Shown here: positions 34,226 to 44,709 of the stretch, piece by piece
Position numbering within the stretch: the first letter of the stretch is position 1
How the letters are laid out: every line of letters begins with the position of its first letter
NCBI RefSeq assembly: GCF_014905175.1
Contig: NC_057790.1
Coordinates: forward strand, 10,473,298 to 10,537,297
Reading direction: 5' to 3'
DNA: 64,000 nt
Origin: Aphidius gifuensis
Lineage: Eukaryota > Arthropoda > Insecta > Hymenoptera > Braconidae
The notes under the pieces: model-generated
The model's database searches: none
The model's input: the letters and a program-made list of their open reading frames with translations, nothing else
Told to the model about the DNA's origin: nothing
Translations under genes and position numbers: made by a program

Positions 34226-36430
34226 CTAGCCGGAGAAATTCCTAACGAGCAGGGCACATGTCTAATGACGCGATCACTAAAGCCAGCTGTTCCTCTGCTG
34301 ACTAGTGCTGTAGTGAGAGCCAAGGGCAGTTCACAAAAATTCATCTTTTGTCGAACTCTTCTAGACACCTGCTCGACCGCTAATTTTATTACTCATAGGC
34401 TAGCCTCTCGTTTGAATTTACCGATGAAAAAATGCTCTATCCCTATCAACGGTCTAAATTCAATGACAACCATGACACAAGGTACGTTAGAGTTGACAAT
34501 TTATGCGCACTCTAGTGACTTTCATCAAACTCTTACATTTTTCTCCATACCAGAAATTGTAAGTATGTCACCCCGAACTTTTCATGACACAAATTTAAAA
34601 ATACCAAAAAATATAAGATTAGCAGATCCTAAATTTTATATGCCACAGCCAATAGATATGTTGATAGGAGCCGAGCCGACTCTATCTTTGATGTCGGTCG
34701 GTCAACATAAATTATCAACTGAAAATTATCAAATTTGTGTACAAAAAACTTTATTAGGTTGGATTGTGGCAGGGACCTCGAGGACTACAGATCAACCTGA
34801 GTCCCTATCTTGTCAGCTAACTCGGCTTGAGAAGCAATTAACCGACTTTTGGAGGTTAGAAGAAATCAGTTTTGAAAAACCGAAGGCTGAACAAGATATG
34901 TTATGCGAGAACCATTTTATTAATAATATTTCACGGGACCCTAGCGGTAGATATATCGTGAGGTTACCATTTATCAAGGGTGATCACACTCTTGGCGATT
35001 CTAGGTCAGCTGCCTATAGGCGCTTCCATACCCTAGAAAATAAATTTCGATCCAACAAAGAATTAAAATTCGAATATTATAAGGTCATGCAGGAGTATAT
35101 TGATCTCGGTCATATGTCACCTGTCTCAGATGACTCTGATCATAATTATTTTTTACCACATCATGCGGTCATTAAGGCATCAAGCTCGACCACCAAGGTT
35201 AGAGTGGTCTTCGATGCGTCCGCAAAATCGAACAATAATAAATCATTAAATGACATATTGATGGCTGACCCGACCATTCAAGACACGATTTTCAATCAGC
35301 TGCTCAAATTTCGTTCTCACAGATACGTCATTACTGCTGACATTGAGAAAATGTATCGCCTTATCGTATTGCATAAAGATGACCGCGCGTACCAAAGAAT
35401 ACTTTGGCGCGTAGATGATCAAATAAAAATTTTCGAATTAAATACAGTCACTTTCGGAGTGACGTCGTCTCCTTTCCTTGCCATTCGTGTCATTCATCAA
35501 TTAGCAAATGACGAGTCAGACCGTTTTCCACGGGCTGCTCATATTTTAAAAAATGATTTATATGTGGACGATCTTTTAACTGGTGCTAGTACGCTCGAAG
35601 AAACGCGTCAGCTCCGAGATGAAATAATCAGTTTATTGAAATGTGGTCAATTTAATATTCGTCAATGGGCCTCCAATGACTCAAAAATTGTGTCAGATTT
35701 GTCAAATGTTAATATTAATTCCAATTTTTCACTTGATAAAGACTGTACATTAAAAACCCTTGGAATCGCATGGGAAACTAAACCTGATGTGATTCGATAC
35801 TCAGTCAATTCCATTCAGATACCGGAAAAGGTTACTAAAAGAAATATTTTATCAGAAATTGCCAAAATATTTGATCCACTAGGCCTAGTTGGACCAGTTG
35901 TCTTGCACGCAAAAAAGATTATGCAAGACATCTGGCAGGCCAAGGTTGAGTGGGATGAATCAGTCCCTATTCATCTATATACACTATGGCAGACTTTTGT
36001 CAAGGAATTGAATTATTTAAATAATATTTCCTTTGATCGTCATATTTTGACTGACATATGTTGTGACGTTCAGGTCCATGGTTTTTGTGACGCCAGTAAC
36101 ATCGGTTACGGCGCATGTCTTTTTTTGAGAGCCACGTTACCAGACCAGTCAGTGCATTGTCGGCTACTTTGTGCTAAATCCAGAGTAGCCCCCTTAAAAT
36201 TAATAACAATACCTCGTCTCGAGCTTTGTGGAGCTCAGGTATTGGCTCAATTGTATAATGAAGCTTCCAGCTCATTTAAATTTGTGCCTTCAAAAATAAT
36301 CTTCTGGTGCGACTCCACCATTGTTTTACACTGGTTGAAGACTCCTCCTAATTTATTAAATATATACGTTGCCAACCGAGTAGCAAATATTCAATTCGGA
36401 AAAAAGCTTGTTACGACATGTCAAATCTGA
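34226..36430 (+). pseudogene. BEL/Pao Pol: protease, reverse transcriptase, RNase H
   Basis: In the same frame as gag after the TGA; the first ATG is 34,265. The retroviral-type aspartic protease is LLDTCSTANFITHRLA. The reverse transcriptase spans about residues 280-480, with VVFDASAKSNNNKSLND, ITADIEKMYR and the catalytic YVDDLLTG (35,561-35,584). A Pao-type RNase H follows with HGFCDASNIGYGACLF and an FWCDSTIVLHWL motif. It copies the element RNA into DNA in the particle. The frame is lost near 36,410 in the region linking RNase H and integrase, so the full polyprotein cannot be made from this copy. Confidence 0.88.
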
Positions 36431-37130
36431 AGACAACCAGCTGGATGCACTATCGAGGTCAGCTGCCTAAAGCTTTAGTCGAAATAAACAATGGAGCTTC
36501 GCCCCTCGTGGCTACCAGTAAAGCCGAATCAATGGCCTGTCAATTGAAATTCTCGACAACCAAGTTAGAGTATAAAAAGAACGTCTGTCTTTTGATTTCT
36601 GAACCACATTTTTTCAATTATCAATACTCTAATGCAGAATTGTTCATCGTATCAAAATTATTGAGAACTTATGCATACGTTAAAAGATTTATTCAGGCCC
36701 TTAAATGGCGTCGTTTGTTTAACAATGAATCAATTCGTCTTACCGCAACAATTATTCTCGAGTCAAAGTGTTGCTCGCATAGCCTTAATTTTCGCCCGGC
36801 GTACTTTGAGACGAAATTAAAATTTGCAATTCTCAAATACAAAATAAAAAATCACGTTTTAATAATATGTGTCCCTTTCTTGATGACAAGGGCCTCGTGG
36901 AGGTAGGAGGTCGTCTAAAACGAGCTAATATTACTTATAATCAAAAGCATCCTATTTTATTACCGTCAAAAATTATTTTACCGATTTAATTATAAAAGAC
37001 ATCCATCTTCGGCAACTTCATTCAGTTACACCACTCTGGAATGCAATGCGTCAACTTTTCTGGGTACTTGACGGAAGAAATCAAGTACGTCAAGTCATAC
37101 GAAAATGCATGACTTGTTTTCGCTTTGTCA
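36418..37130 (+). pseudogene. BEL/Pao Pol: linker and integrase N-terminus (several frame breaks)
   Basis: The typical spacer after RNase H (SRGQLPKAL; then a segment with NAELFIVSKLLRTYAYVKRF) is open from about 36,460 to 36,906 in a different frame. The integrase zinc domain follows in pieces: GGRLKRANITY and KHPILLP near 36,905-36,965, then LHSVTPLW-like codons and RQLFWVLDGRN and CMTCFRF in 37,050-37,120. At least three frame changes or stops occur between 36,410 and 37,045. Confidence 0.75.
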
Positions 37131-38135
37131 CTGAAGCAGAAAAATTCAAAATGGCTGACTTACCCGAAGATAGAGTAAACGCAAGAAATGTCTTTAAAAT
37201 TGTGGGTGTCGATTATTGTGGCCCTTTTTTTATTAAAGAGAAAAAATTCCGTAACACTACTAGAGTAAAAATATATGTCTGTGTTTTTGTATGCATGTCT
37301 GTCAAGGCAGTGCACCTAGAGGTGGTTAGTGACCTAACGACTGAAGGTTTTTTAGGAGCGTTGCGTCGATTTATTGCGAGACGTGGTACACCGGCTAAAA
37401 TATACTCAGACAACGGTACTAATTTTGTCGGAGCTAAAAATCAATTAAAAGAATTATATGCACTATTAAATTCTGAGGAGCATCAGCATCTGGTTTATAA
37501 GTTTGCGTCTTACACACACACCAAGAATATCTTGGAATTTTATTCCACCATTATCGCCACATCAAGGTGGACTGTGGGAATCCACAGTGAAATTATTTAA
37601 ATATCATCTCAAACGGGCCATAGGTGAATCAATGTTCACTTATGAAGTATTTACGACTTTTACTACTGAGGTAGAGGGTGTTTTAAATTCAAGACCTCTC
37701 ACTCCGATGTCTTCCGATCCTAACGATCTTAACGTCCTCACACCTGCACATATTCTAATCGGTGAACCCATTCGAAACTTGCCGGAACAAGACTACACCG
37801 AGACTCCTACTAATAGATTATCAGCCTGGGAGCATATCACAAAAATGCGACAACATTTTTGGGCTCGTTGGCATACTGAATATCTACATGAGTTACAGAA
37901 AAGACACAAATGGGCCAACGACACTGCTAATATCAAAGTTGGTGAAATTGTTATCATCGTTGATAAAAATGCTCCCTGTACCAGCTGGCCACTCGGACGA
38001 GTGGTCGATGTCTACCCAGGGGATGACCAGGTGGTCAGAACGGCAGTAGTGAAGACAGCTACTGGAGTCTACACTCGATCAGTCACGTTGCTGTGCCCAC
38101 TGCCATTCAATGACGTCACACCAATTCCAGACTAA
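37046..38135 (+). pseudogene. BEL/Pao integrase core and C-terminal domain (frameshift)
   Basis: The first frame holds VGVDYCGPF (first catalytic Asp), KAVHLEVVSDLTTEGFL and YSDNGTNFVGA (second Asp). The second frame, from about 37,550, holds PHQGGLWESTVKLFK (catalytic Glu), LNSRPLTPMS, LTPAHILIG and the DUF5641-type tail (WPLGRVVDVYPGDD). Integrase joins element DNA to the chromosome. A frameshift in 37,500-37,560 separates the second Asp from the Glu. The stop lies at 38,133. Confidence 0.88.
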
Positions 38136-38753
38136 TAACCACTAAATTTTTGTTGTCTTCTCTTATTATGTAATCTGTTACAGGAAGAATCGGAACCAGT
38201 AAAAATTAAAATTAAAAAAAAAAAATAAATTTAATAATAATAATTAGGATATTTCAATGTATAATATGCTAAATTCAATTAATCATATTGCTAGGTAATT
38301 ATTTAATCTAGAATCATGTTATTCGGAGCTAACATCATAAATCAATAATTCAATCAATTAGAGTCTCGATTTGATCATTTTCAATTGATAATTAGAAATT
38401 ATATTTTCAATTTTTCTAAATGACCAATCTTAATTTGATTATATTTTCAATTTTTAAACTATCGATTGTCATAATTCAATTTATTATAATATGTTTGTAA
38501 TTAATATATTAGGAATATAAGATAGTGTACTGGCCAGGTTTTACCATGGTTTCCCTGAGCCTTTTACGGAATCGGGTAAACTCAAAAAGACGATGCCATG
38601 GGTGCATAAGCACATCGCACTTATACTGATAATTATTATATCAAATTATCAAATATAAAATTACTTTTTTATCATCATGTATCAACTGTTAAATAAGTTT
38701 AATTTTAAATACAATATTTGAGTTGATCGTGTACTCTCTCAACGGGGGGAGTA
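38136..38753 (+). other. BEL/Pao 3' untranslated region and polypurine tract
   Basis: AT-rich DNA after the integrase stop. The last bases before the LTR are CAACGGGGGGAGTA, the probable plus-strand primer. No gene. Confidence 0.7.
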
Positions 38754-39448
38754 TGTTCCGTCGGAAAGAGAGGTAAGCGAGAAGAGAGAGAGAAAGAAAA
38801 AGATAAATTTTATTTGAGAAAAAATAAGTTTGAAATTGTAAACTAAAATAAAAAAAAATATATAAAACATACAACACATTGAGGTAGCTAGTCTAATCCT
38901 CTGACGGCACGAGCCGATGCCGACTAATCCCTCAAACTGACAACGTTTGCCATTAGAAAAATGTTGCAGTTTGAGGACAATGAGGATTAGGCCGCTGACC
39001 TCGAAGACCACCCAGTCTTTCGAGGAATACCATAAAATACATTTGAAACATTTGGAAGTTTGTCGGGTCCAAGCGACGCTTGGTTATACAGGCGTCGTTT
39101 GGCCTTCTAGAATTTTCCAGATTTTTCATTACTAAGGCCCAGAAGCTGGTTAGCGTCCTGGACCTTTTTTCTAAATCAGTTGCATTTGCAAACCCGTAGA
39201 CTACAGAGCTCTCTCTTGTCACTTGCTATTATAAAAATCAACTTAAATAATTTCAAGTTTAATAAAATAAAATTAAATTAATTTCATTAATAAATTAAAT
39301 AATAACATAAAATTTAAATAATAATTTACATGATAATAATTAAAATTAAACAGTAAAAAACGAAAAATATCATTGTGTTAATTATTTAAATTAACTACCC
39401 TCAACTCCTTACTCGATATAAATCCCTTAACGGGCAATATATCCAACA
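38754..39448 (+). repeat. BEL/Pao 3' LTR
   Basis: 695 bases, TGTTCC...CCAACA, about 99.3% identical to 30,592-31,286 by eye (about five substitutions). Confidence 0.93.
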
Positions 39449-39453
39449 AATAT

Positions 39454-39528
39454 AATCACTAATTTTATAAAACTCACTCGCGAAGTTAACCGATACGTAT
39501 CCACGGCAATCCCGGTTCAGCCCCCAAT
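39454..39528 (-). promoter_or_regulatory. Gypsy leader fragment with primer-binding site
   Basis: On the minus strand, just after the LTR, TTGGGGGCTGAACCGGGATT is the probable primer-binding site. The rest of the Gypsy leader lies at 30,558-30,586, beyond the BEL insertion. Confidence 0.65.
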
Positions 39529-39990
39529 TGTAGGAATATGAATTATTCAGGATAGTAATAGGGATTTTTTAGGATAGTAATAAGGAATAAACTCGAGAGG
39601 CTTTTATTAATTTAATAGTGAGGTATATTTATTAACTTTTAACCTTCAAAAAACAATACAAAAAGTGTCTTTCGGACTAAGCGTTTTTTCGTCTTACTTA
39701 TTCACGCACAAGTTACGAACTAACTTTCATCCCTCAAAAACACCATGCACACCGACAACATTCATTCTTTTCAAAACATTCTGCCGATTTCTTTTTGCTT
39801 CTAGGATATTTTCTTTTTTATTTTTTCTTATTGTCTTTTCGACCTTACACATTTTTCACAGTCTTAATCCTAATCCTTAACTTTGCTTTACCTTCACATT
39901 TGTCGTCACGCCTATCATTTCTACTCACAAACATGCATCTTTCATCCTTCTTTCATCTCTCTCACTCACACTCATTCCACTACTCCTACA
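39529..39990 (-). repeat. Gypsy 5' LTR
   Basis: 462 bases, apparently identical to 25,752-26,213. TATA follows at 39,991-39,994. In the minus orientation this is the promoter-bearing LTR. Confidence 0.9.
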
Positions 39991-40097
39991 TATATTTATC
40001 ATTCAATTTATCGAATGAGTCTTTACGTGTCATACAGCTATTCTTTGTACCGCTCATACGCCTAAACTCATCAACAGTAAAGTCTACCGCTGCAGCA

Positions 40098-40170
40098 GCA
40101 GTGCTGTACTGCTGTGAGAGCAGTACAGAAATTCCAAGCTGGATGTACTGCTCTCACAGCAGTACAGCGT
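40098..40170. repeat. Hairpin of the CACTG-ended MITE
   Basis: CTGTACTGCTGTGAGAGCAG at about 40,103 and its near-inverse CTGCTCTCACAGCAGTACAG at about 40,149 form a long stem with a loop of about 25 bases. A single related copy exists at 25,362-25,380. Confidence 0.75.
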
Positions 40171-40258
40171 TTCGCAGTCTACTTTACTGCTACGGCAGCA
40201 GGAACGTACCGTGCCTGCAGCGAAAACGTTTTTTCAGTGTATATACTGTTGGGCTAAT

Positions 40259-40290
40259 GAAACAAATAAATAAATAAATAAATAAATAAT
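40259..40290. repeat. (AAAT)n microsatellite
   Basis: Seven AAAT units in tandem just outside the CACTG-ended element. Confidence 0.9.
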
Positions 40291-40299
40291 TATATATAA

Positions 40300-42305
40300 C
40301 AATGATATATACTATTGGGCGAAAACGTGTATATAATTTATATAAAATTTATATATAACGATTATATATAATAGTTTATATAAAATTATATATATTACGG
40401 AGGCTAGGAGCCATAGGCTCAGCCGCAGTCTTGAATTCATCGGCGAAAAAAAAAAAACGCTCATAACTTACGAACTAAGTAACCGAGAGACTTCGTACTA
40501 GGCTCAAAAGAAGCGCATTAAAAAACTCTATCGCCCGCGTAATAGGTTTTTTGCTCTATTGATAATAGTTTTTAATCAAAAAATTAAAATGTAAATTTTG
40601 AAAAATTTTTTTTTCTTACTTAAAAATTTGTGGTGTCTAAACTATCCATCAGAGGGTATTTATCACCGAAGGTTTTTTGTTCGTAAATCTTTTCTGTTAT
40701 TATTTCATTATTCTTAAATTATTATTTATGTAACTTAAAATAGTACATACGTTTTTATGTGAAAATTTTACAAGTTATAAAAACGGCGCAATAAATAACT
40801 CGACGCAAAATCATAGTAGAGACTTCGTATTAGGCTCAGTTTATGTGTCTCAGAAAACTCTATCGCCCGCTTTGCAAAATCCCATTCCATTTATAATAGT
40901 TTTTTGAGAAAAAAAAAAAAAACTATAAAATTGAAAAAAAAAATTCCGATATTTAATTTTTTTTCTCGAAAACCGTTGATGAGAGAGAAAAAAACCCCTA
41001 ATGCCGTCACTAGATTTTTTTGAGGCGCATAATTTGAGCCTAATACGAACTCCCTATCTTGATTATAACAAAAGCTCGCCGAAAAAAAACTGAAAAACGG
41101 CGCAATGAATAACTCAACGCGAAATCAAAAGAGAGACTTCGTATAAGGCTTATATTATGCGTCTCAAAAAACTCTATCGCCCGCATAATGGGTTTTTTCC
41201 CCTATCTATAATAGTTTTTGAGAAAAAAAAAAAAACTTCAAAATTTGACAAAAAATTCGGATATTTAATTTTTTTGCTCGAAAACTGTTATTGAGAGAAA
41301 AAAAGAACCCCCAATGCCGTCACTAGATTTTTTTAAGGCGCATAATTTGAGCCTAATACGAACTTCCTATCTTGATTATAACAAAAGTTATGACTCGCCG
41401 AAAAAAAAATCAAAAAAACGGACCAAAAAATGTCATCATAGAGTTGAAATAAAATGTTTATAAGGCTCCAAAAAAAGCCTTGATTCGAGTAATGTTATTG
41501 TTGGTAAACCGTTAAATTATATTTCAGCAATAATTTGAAATAATCATGGCCCTAGCCGGAGTATTGAAAATTTTTAATTTTCAACGGGTAACGCGGGCCA
41601 CACGCCCCAACAAACGTTACCAGGTCTTTTTTTTTATATAAAATTTCCTTCCGCCTCTCCCTCCAGTTTTTATTCAAAATTATCTTCAAATTTTAATTTT
41701 CAACAAATCGCTCCACGATTCTGGGAGGCTTTATCGAAGTCAAATCTTATGATAGATTATTGTAAAAATATAAATAAGAATATGACTTTTCTCAATTTTT
41801 TTACTTTGTTGTTTTAATCATAATTCTATTACTGACTTTTATTCAAATATATAAAATTTTAATTTTAGCATCTCTTTGTTCATATTTTTATGAAAAAAAA
41901 GATGAAATCGGTATTAAAAGCACAAAGTAAAAAATTGAGAGAAGTCATATTCTTATTTATATTTTTACAAAAATCTATCATAAGATTTGTGGCTTCGAGG
42001 TAAAGTACTTGCCTCCCAACCAGAAGGGCCCGGGTTCGAATCCTGATGGAAGATTTGTTTTTGATTTTTTTAAATTAAAATTTAAGATAATTTTTAAATA
42101 AAAACAATTCATGAGAGGGGCGAAAGGGGTGGGGGGGAAATGTGATAAAATTTATATATAATTTTATAAAAAAAATATATATAATTTTATATAAACTATT
42201 ATATATAATCGTTATATATAAATTTTATATAAATTATATACACGTTTTCGCCCAATAGTATATATAATTGATATATATAATTATTATATATAATTTTATA
42301 TATAA
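40300..42305. repeat. Composite inverted repeat with ACTATTGGGCG arms
   Basis: The left arm (about 40,300-40,400) with TATACTATTGGGCGAAAACG is matched in inverted form at about 42,155-42,270. Between them are a poly-A-rich repeat with two near-duplicate segments (about 40,780-41,060 and 41,095-41,405, each with GCGCAATGAATAACTC-type words and a CTATCGCCCGC phrase), an inner inverted pair (41,733-41,795 against 41,925-41,985) and a tRNA-like head at 41,988. No coding capacity. Confidence 0.7.
41988..42053 (+). mobile_element. tRNA-like SINE head, second family
   Basis: TGTGGCTTCGAGGTAAAGTA fits an A box and GGGTTCGAATCC at 42,032-42,043 is a perfect B box, separated by a CTTGCCTCCCAACCAGAAG anticodon-arm-like stretch. 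It is followed by GATGGAAGATTTG and A/T-rich tail sequence shared with 17,841-17,930. The acceptor stem does not pair well, so a true tRNA gene is unlikely. Confidence 0.6.
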
Positions 42306-42310
42306 ATTAA

Positions 42311-43080
42311 AAAAAAATAAATTATAAAAAATAAATAAATTATAAAGACGTCAAGTCCATATCTTTTGATTGAGCGATCAAAAAAAAATAATAACAACAC
42401 CCCCGTTTTTTTGTAAAAAATAAATTTCTGTCGATTTTGTCGATATTTAAAGTTTTTACCAAGTTGGCGTCCCGCATCTGATGGATTCGCCCGAGAATAT
42501 TGGTTGGTCATCCTGCTCTATCTGATTAGCAGTATGTCATATGGCAGCGAAAGTTTAAAAAAGGCGTAGCGATGCTGCGCGCACCATACCTTGTTTTTTA
42601 TCATTTCCTGTGATTTCTAGGGCCTCTCATTATTATTACTAATCAAAATAATAGTTGTATGAAGCGACTCATGTTAAAGATTATAAGTACATTAGTTAAC
42701 AAATTAACATTGGCAAGCACAACTGTAGTTGCGTACACTGGTTATTGCGCAGGATTGTTTTGCCAATATTTTTGAATCTTTGCTGCGATCTGCGATACTG
42801 CAAGGCACGTATGACATTATCAGACATTATCGTCAAACTATCCAACGCTGAACACTGCCTCAAAATATTGCGGGAAAACGTTTGGATATTGCTTTATATT
42901 TTATTGTTGTGTGTGTGCTACTACGAAGTTGCCATAATTTATTAATGAAAAAAACCAATCAACGAATTTTGAACTCATCAATTGTCAGTATTTGTAATCA
43001 TTGTTGAAATAATACATATACAATAATAATACATAATACCTAAATAACAGTATTTTATAAGAATATTATTGATACATATG
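42311..43080. other. Unrecognised segment
   Basis: No gene recognised. A 66-codon open stretch at 42,745-42,945 encodes a Cys/Leu/Ile-rich sequence with a hydrophobic tail (ILLYILLLCVCYY); there is no support for it being real. Confidence 0.35.
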
Positions 43081-43084
43081 TATT

Positions 43085-44400
43085 AGCTTTCAGTGTCTGT
43101 ACTTTTTACCAAGTTGAACCCAGATGCGATCTGAAATACTTCCGCGAATCTCCAGTCAGTATTTCAGATCACAGTGTGATAAAAATTCTTCATCAATCAA
43201 CTAGTTATTGAATTTGTAGCTATTGTTGAAATAATATTTATAAAATAATTATAAAATAATAATATTTATTGATAATAGTAATATATAGAGCTTTTAGTGC
43301 CCCTAATTTATACAAAGTTAAATCTCGATGCGATCTGAAATACTTCCAAGAATCTCCAGTCGGTATTTCAGATCATAGTGTGACAAAAATTATTCATCAA
43401 TCAACTCGTTATTGAATTTGTAGCTATTGTTGGAATAATATTTATAAAATAATTATAAAATAATAATATTTATTGATGATAGTAATATATAGAGCTTTTA
43501 GTGCCTCTAATTTATACAAAGTTAAATCTCGATGCGATCTGAAATACTTCCACGAATTCCCAGTCAGTATTTTAGATCATAGTGTGACAGAAATTATTCA
43601 CCAATCAACTAGTTATTGAATTTGTAGCTATTGTTGGAATAATATTTATAAAATAATAATATTTATTGATGATAATTATATATAAAGCTTTTAGTGCCCC
43701 TAATTCATACAAAGTTAAATCTCGATGCGATCTGAAATACTTCCAAGAATCTCCAGTCGGTATTTCAGATCATAGTGTGACAAAAATTATTCATCAATCA
43801 ACTAGTTATTGAATTTGTAGCTATTGTTGGAATAATATTTATGAAATAATTATAAAATAATAATATTTATTGATGATAGTAATACATAGAGCTTTTAGTG
43901 CCTCTAATTTATACAAAGTTAAATCTCGATGCGATCTGAAATACTTCCACGAATTCCCAGTCAGTATTTTAGATCATAGTGTGACAGAAATTATTTACCA
44001 ATCAACTAGTTATATTAAATTTGTAACTATTGTTGGAATAATATTCATAAAATAATAATATTCATTGATGATATTCATATATAGAGCTTCTAGTGCCTCT
44101 AATTTATACAAAGTTAAATCTCGATGCGATCTGAAATACTTCTACGAATCGCCAGTCGGTATTTCAGATCATAGTGTGACAAAAATTATTCACTAATCAA
44201 CTAGTTGATAAATTTCTAGCTATTGTTGGAATAATATTTATAAAATAATAATAATATTTATTGACAATAATAATATATAGAGCTTCTAGTGCCTGTACTG
44301 TTTACCAATTTTTGACTCGCCACGATCTGAAATACTTCTGAGAGATATCCATGGCATTATTTTAGACCGCAGCAAGAAAATAATTGGTGTATATACCGAA
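43085..44400. repeat. ~200-bp satellite, seven units, each with a hairpin
   Basis: The word GATCTGAAATACT occurs at 43,128, 43,332, 43,536, 43,729, 43,933, 44,128 and 44,324, giving spacings of 204, 204, 193, 204, 195 and 196 bases. In most units it is followed about 17 bases later by its inverse (AGTATTT(C/T)AGATC). Flanking shared words are TTATACAAAGTTAAATCTCG and ATTTGTAGCTATTGTTGGAA. The outer units are the most diverged, and two of the inner ones lack an 11-base ATAATTATAAA segment. Confidence 0.92.
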
Positions 44401-44709
44401 AAACCTAGCTTCAGACAGTATTTTAGATCGCAGTAAAGTGACTATTGATAGATGGCGTAAAACACCTGCGTGCGCCGTTTGTTGATAAATTTTTTAAAAA
44501 GATGCCTTCGTAATGAGAAATTAACGGCCTTGCCACTAAAATCGGTGTCAGTCTGAACTATATAAATTTCTAATGGATTTTTTATTCTTTTATTTCACTT
44601 ATATTTTTAAAATTATTTTTTTATTTTTTTTTTTTTTCGGTAATACAATCATTTATGAATTGATTGATTATTTTTACTTTTAAGCTGAATGTTTAAACAA
44701 AAGAAGTGA
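44401..44709. other. Spacer
   Basis: A last half-unit of the satellite (CAGTATTTTAGATCGCAG near 44,413) and then poly-T-rich DNA; no gene. Confidence 0.4.

Larger units (their letters stand above)
30592..39448 (+). mobile_element. BEL/Pao LTR retrotransposon nested in Gypsy
   Basis: 8,857 bp with 695-bp LTRs (TGTTCC...CCAACA), a primer-binding-site-like TGGTGCCGAAACCAGGGA just after the left LTR, gag and pol on the plus strand, a purine-rich AACGGGGGGAGTA before the right LTR and an AATAT duplication. The two LTRs differ at about five positions by eye. It inserted in the leader of the Gypsy element in opposite orientation. Confidence 0.93.
25752..39990 (-). mobile_element. Gypsy-type LTR retrotransposon, interrupted by BEL/Pao
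   Basis: Two 462-bp LTRs (25,752-26,213 and 39,529-39,990), beginning TGTAGG and ending CCTACA, flank a minus-strand gag-pol. The 4-base TATA target duplication lies at 25,748-25,751 and 39,991-39,994. A BEL/Pao element with its own AATAT duplication occupies 30,592-39,448 inside the leader. Without it the element is about 5.4 kb. The LTRs look identical, so insertion was recent. Confidence 0.9.
25263..40239. mobile_element. CACTG-ended DNA element, host of the Gypsy insertion
   Basis: The left end CACTGAAAAAACGTTCCCGC at 25,263 and the inverted right end AACGTTTTTTCAGTG at 40,239 are terminal inverted repeats, both followed inward by CTGCAGGCACGGT. TA precedes and follows (25,261-25,262; 40,240-40,241). 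Without the 14.2-kb Gypsy/BEL nest the element would be about 740 bp and non-coding, so it is a MITE. Subterminal words CTGTACTGCTGTGAGAGCAG occur at both ends. The CAC-G start, A run and TA duplication resemble the transposon at 19,693-22,878, suggesting related enzymes. Confidence 0.75.

Noticed and set aside
39665..40277. Frames of 60-160 codons beginning at 39,665-39,883
   Set aside because: They lie in the Gypsy LTR and recur identically at 25,888-26,416, so they are LTR sequence, not genes.
41988..42053. Functional tRNA-Gly-like gene
   Set aside because: Good B box, but the acceptor stem does not pair and the flanks are repeat sequence.
43085..44400. CRISPR-like or integron-like array
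   Set aside because: The ~200-base units are near-identical throughout, without spacers; it is a satellite.
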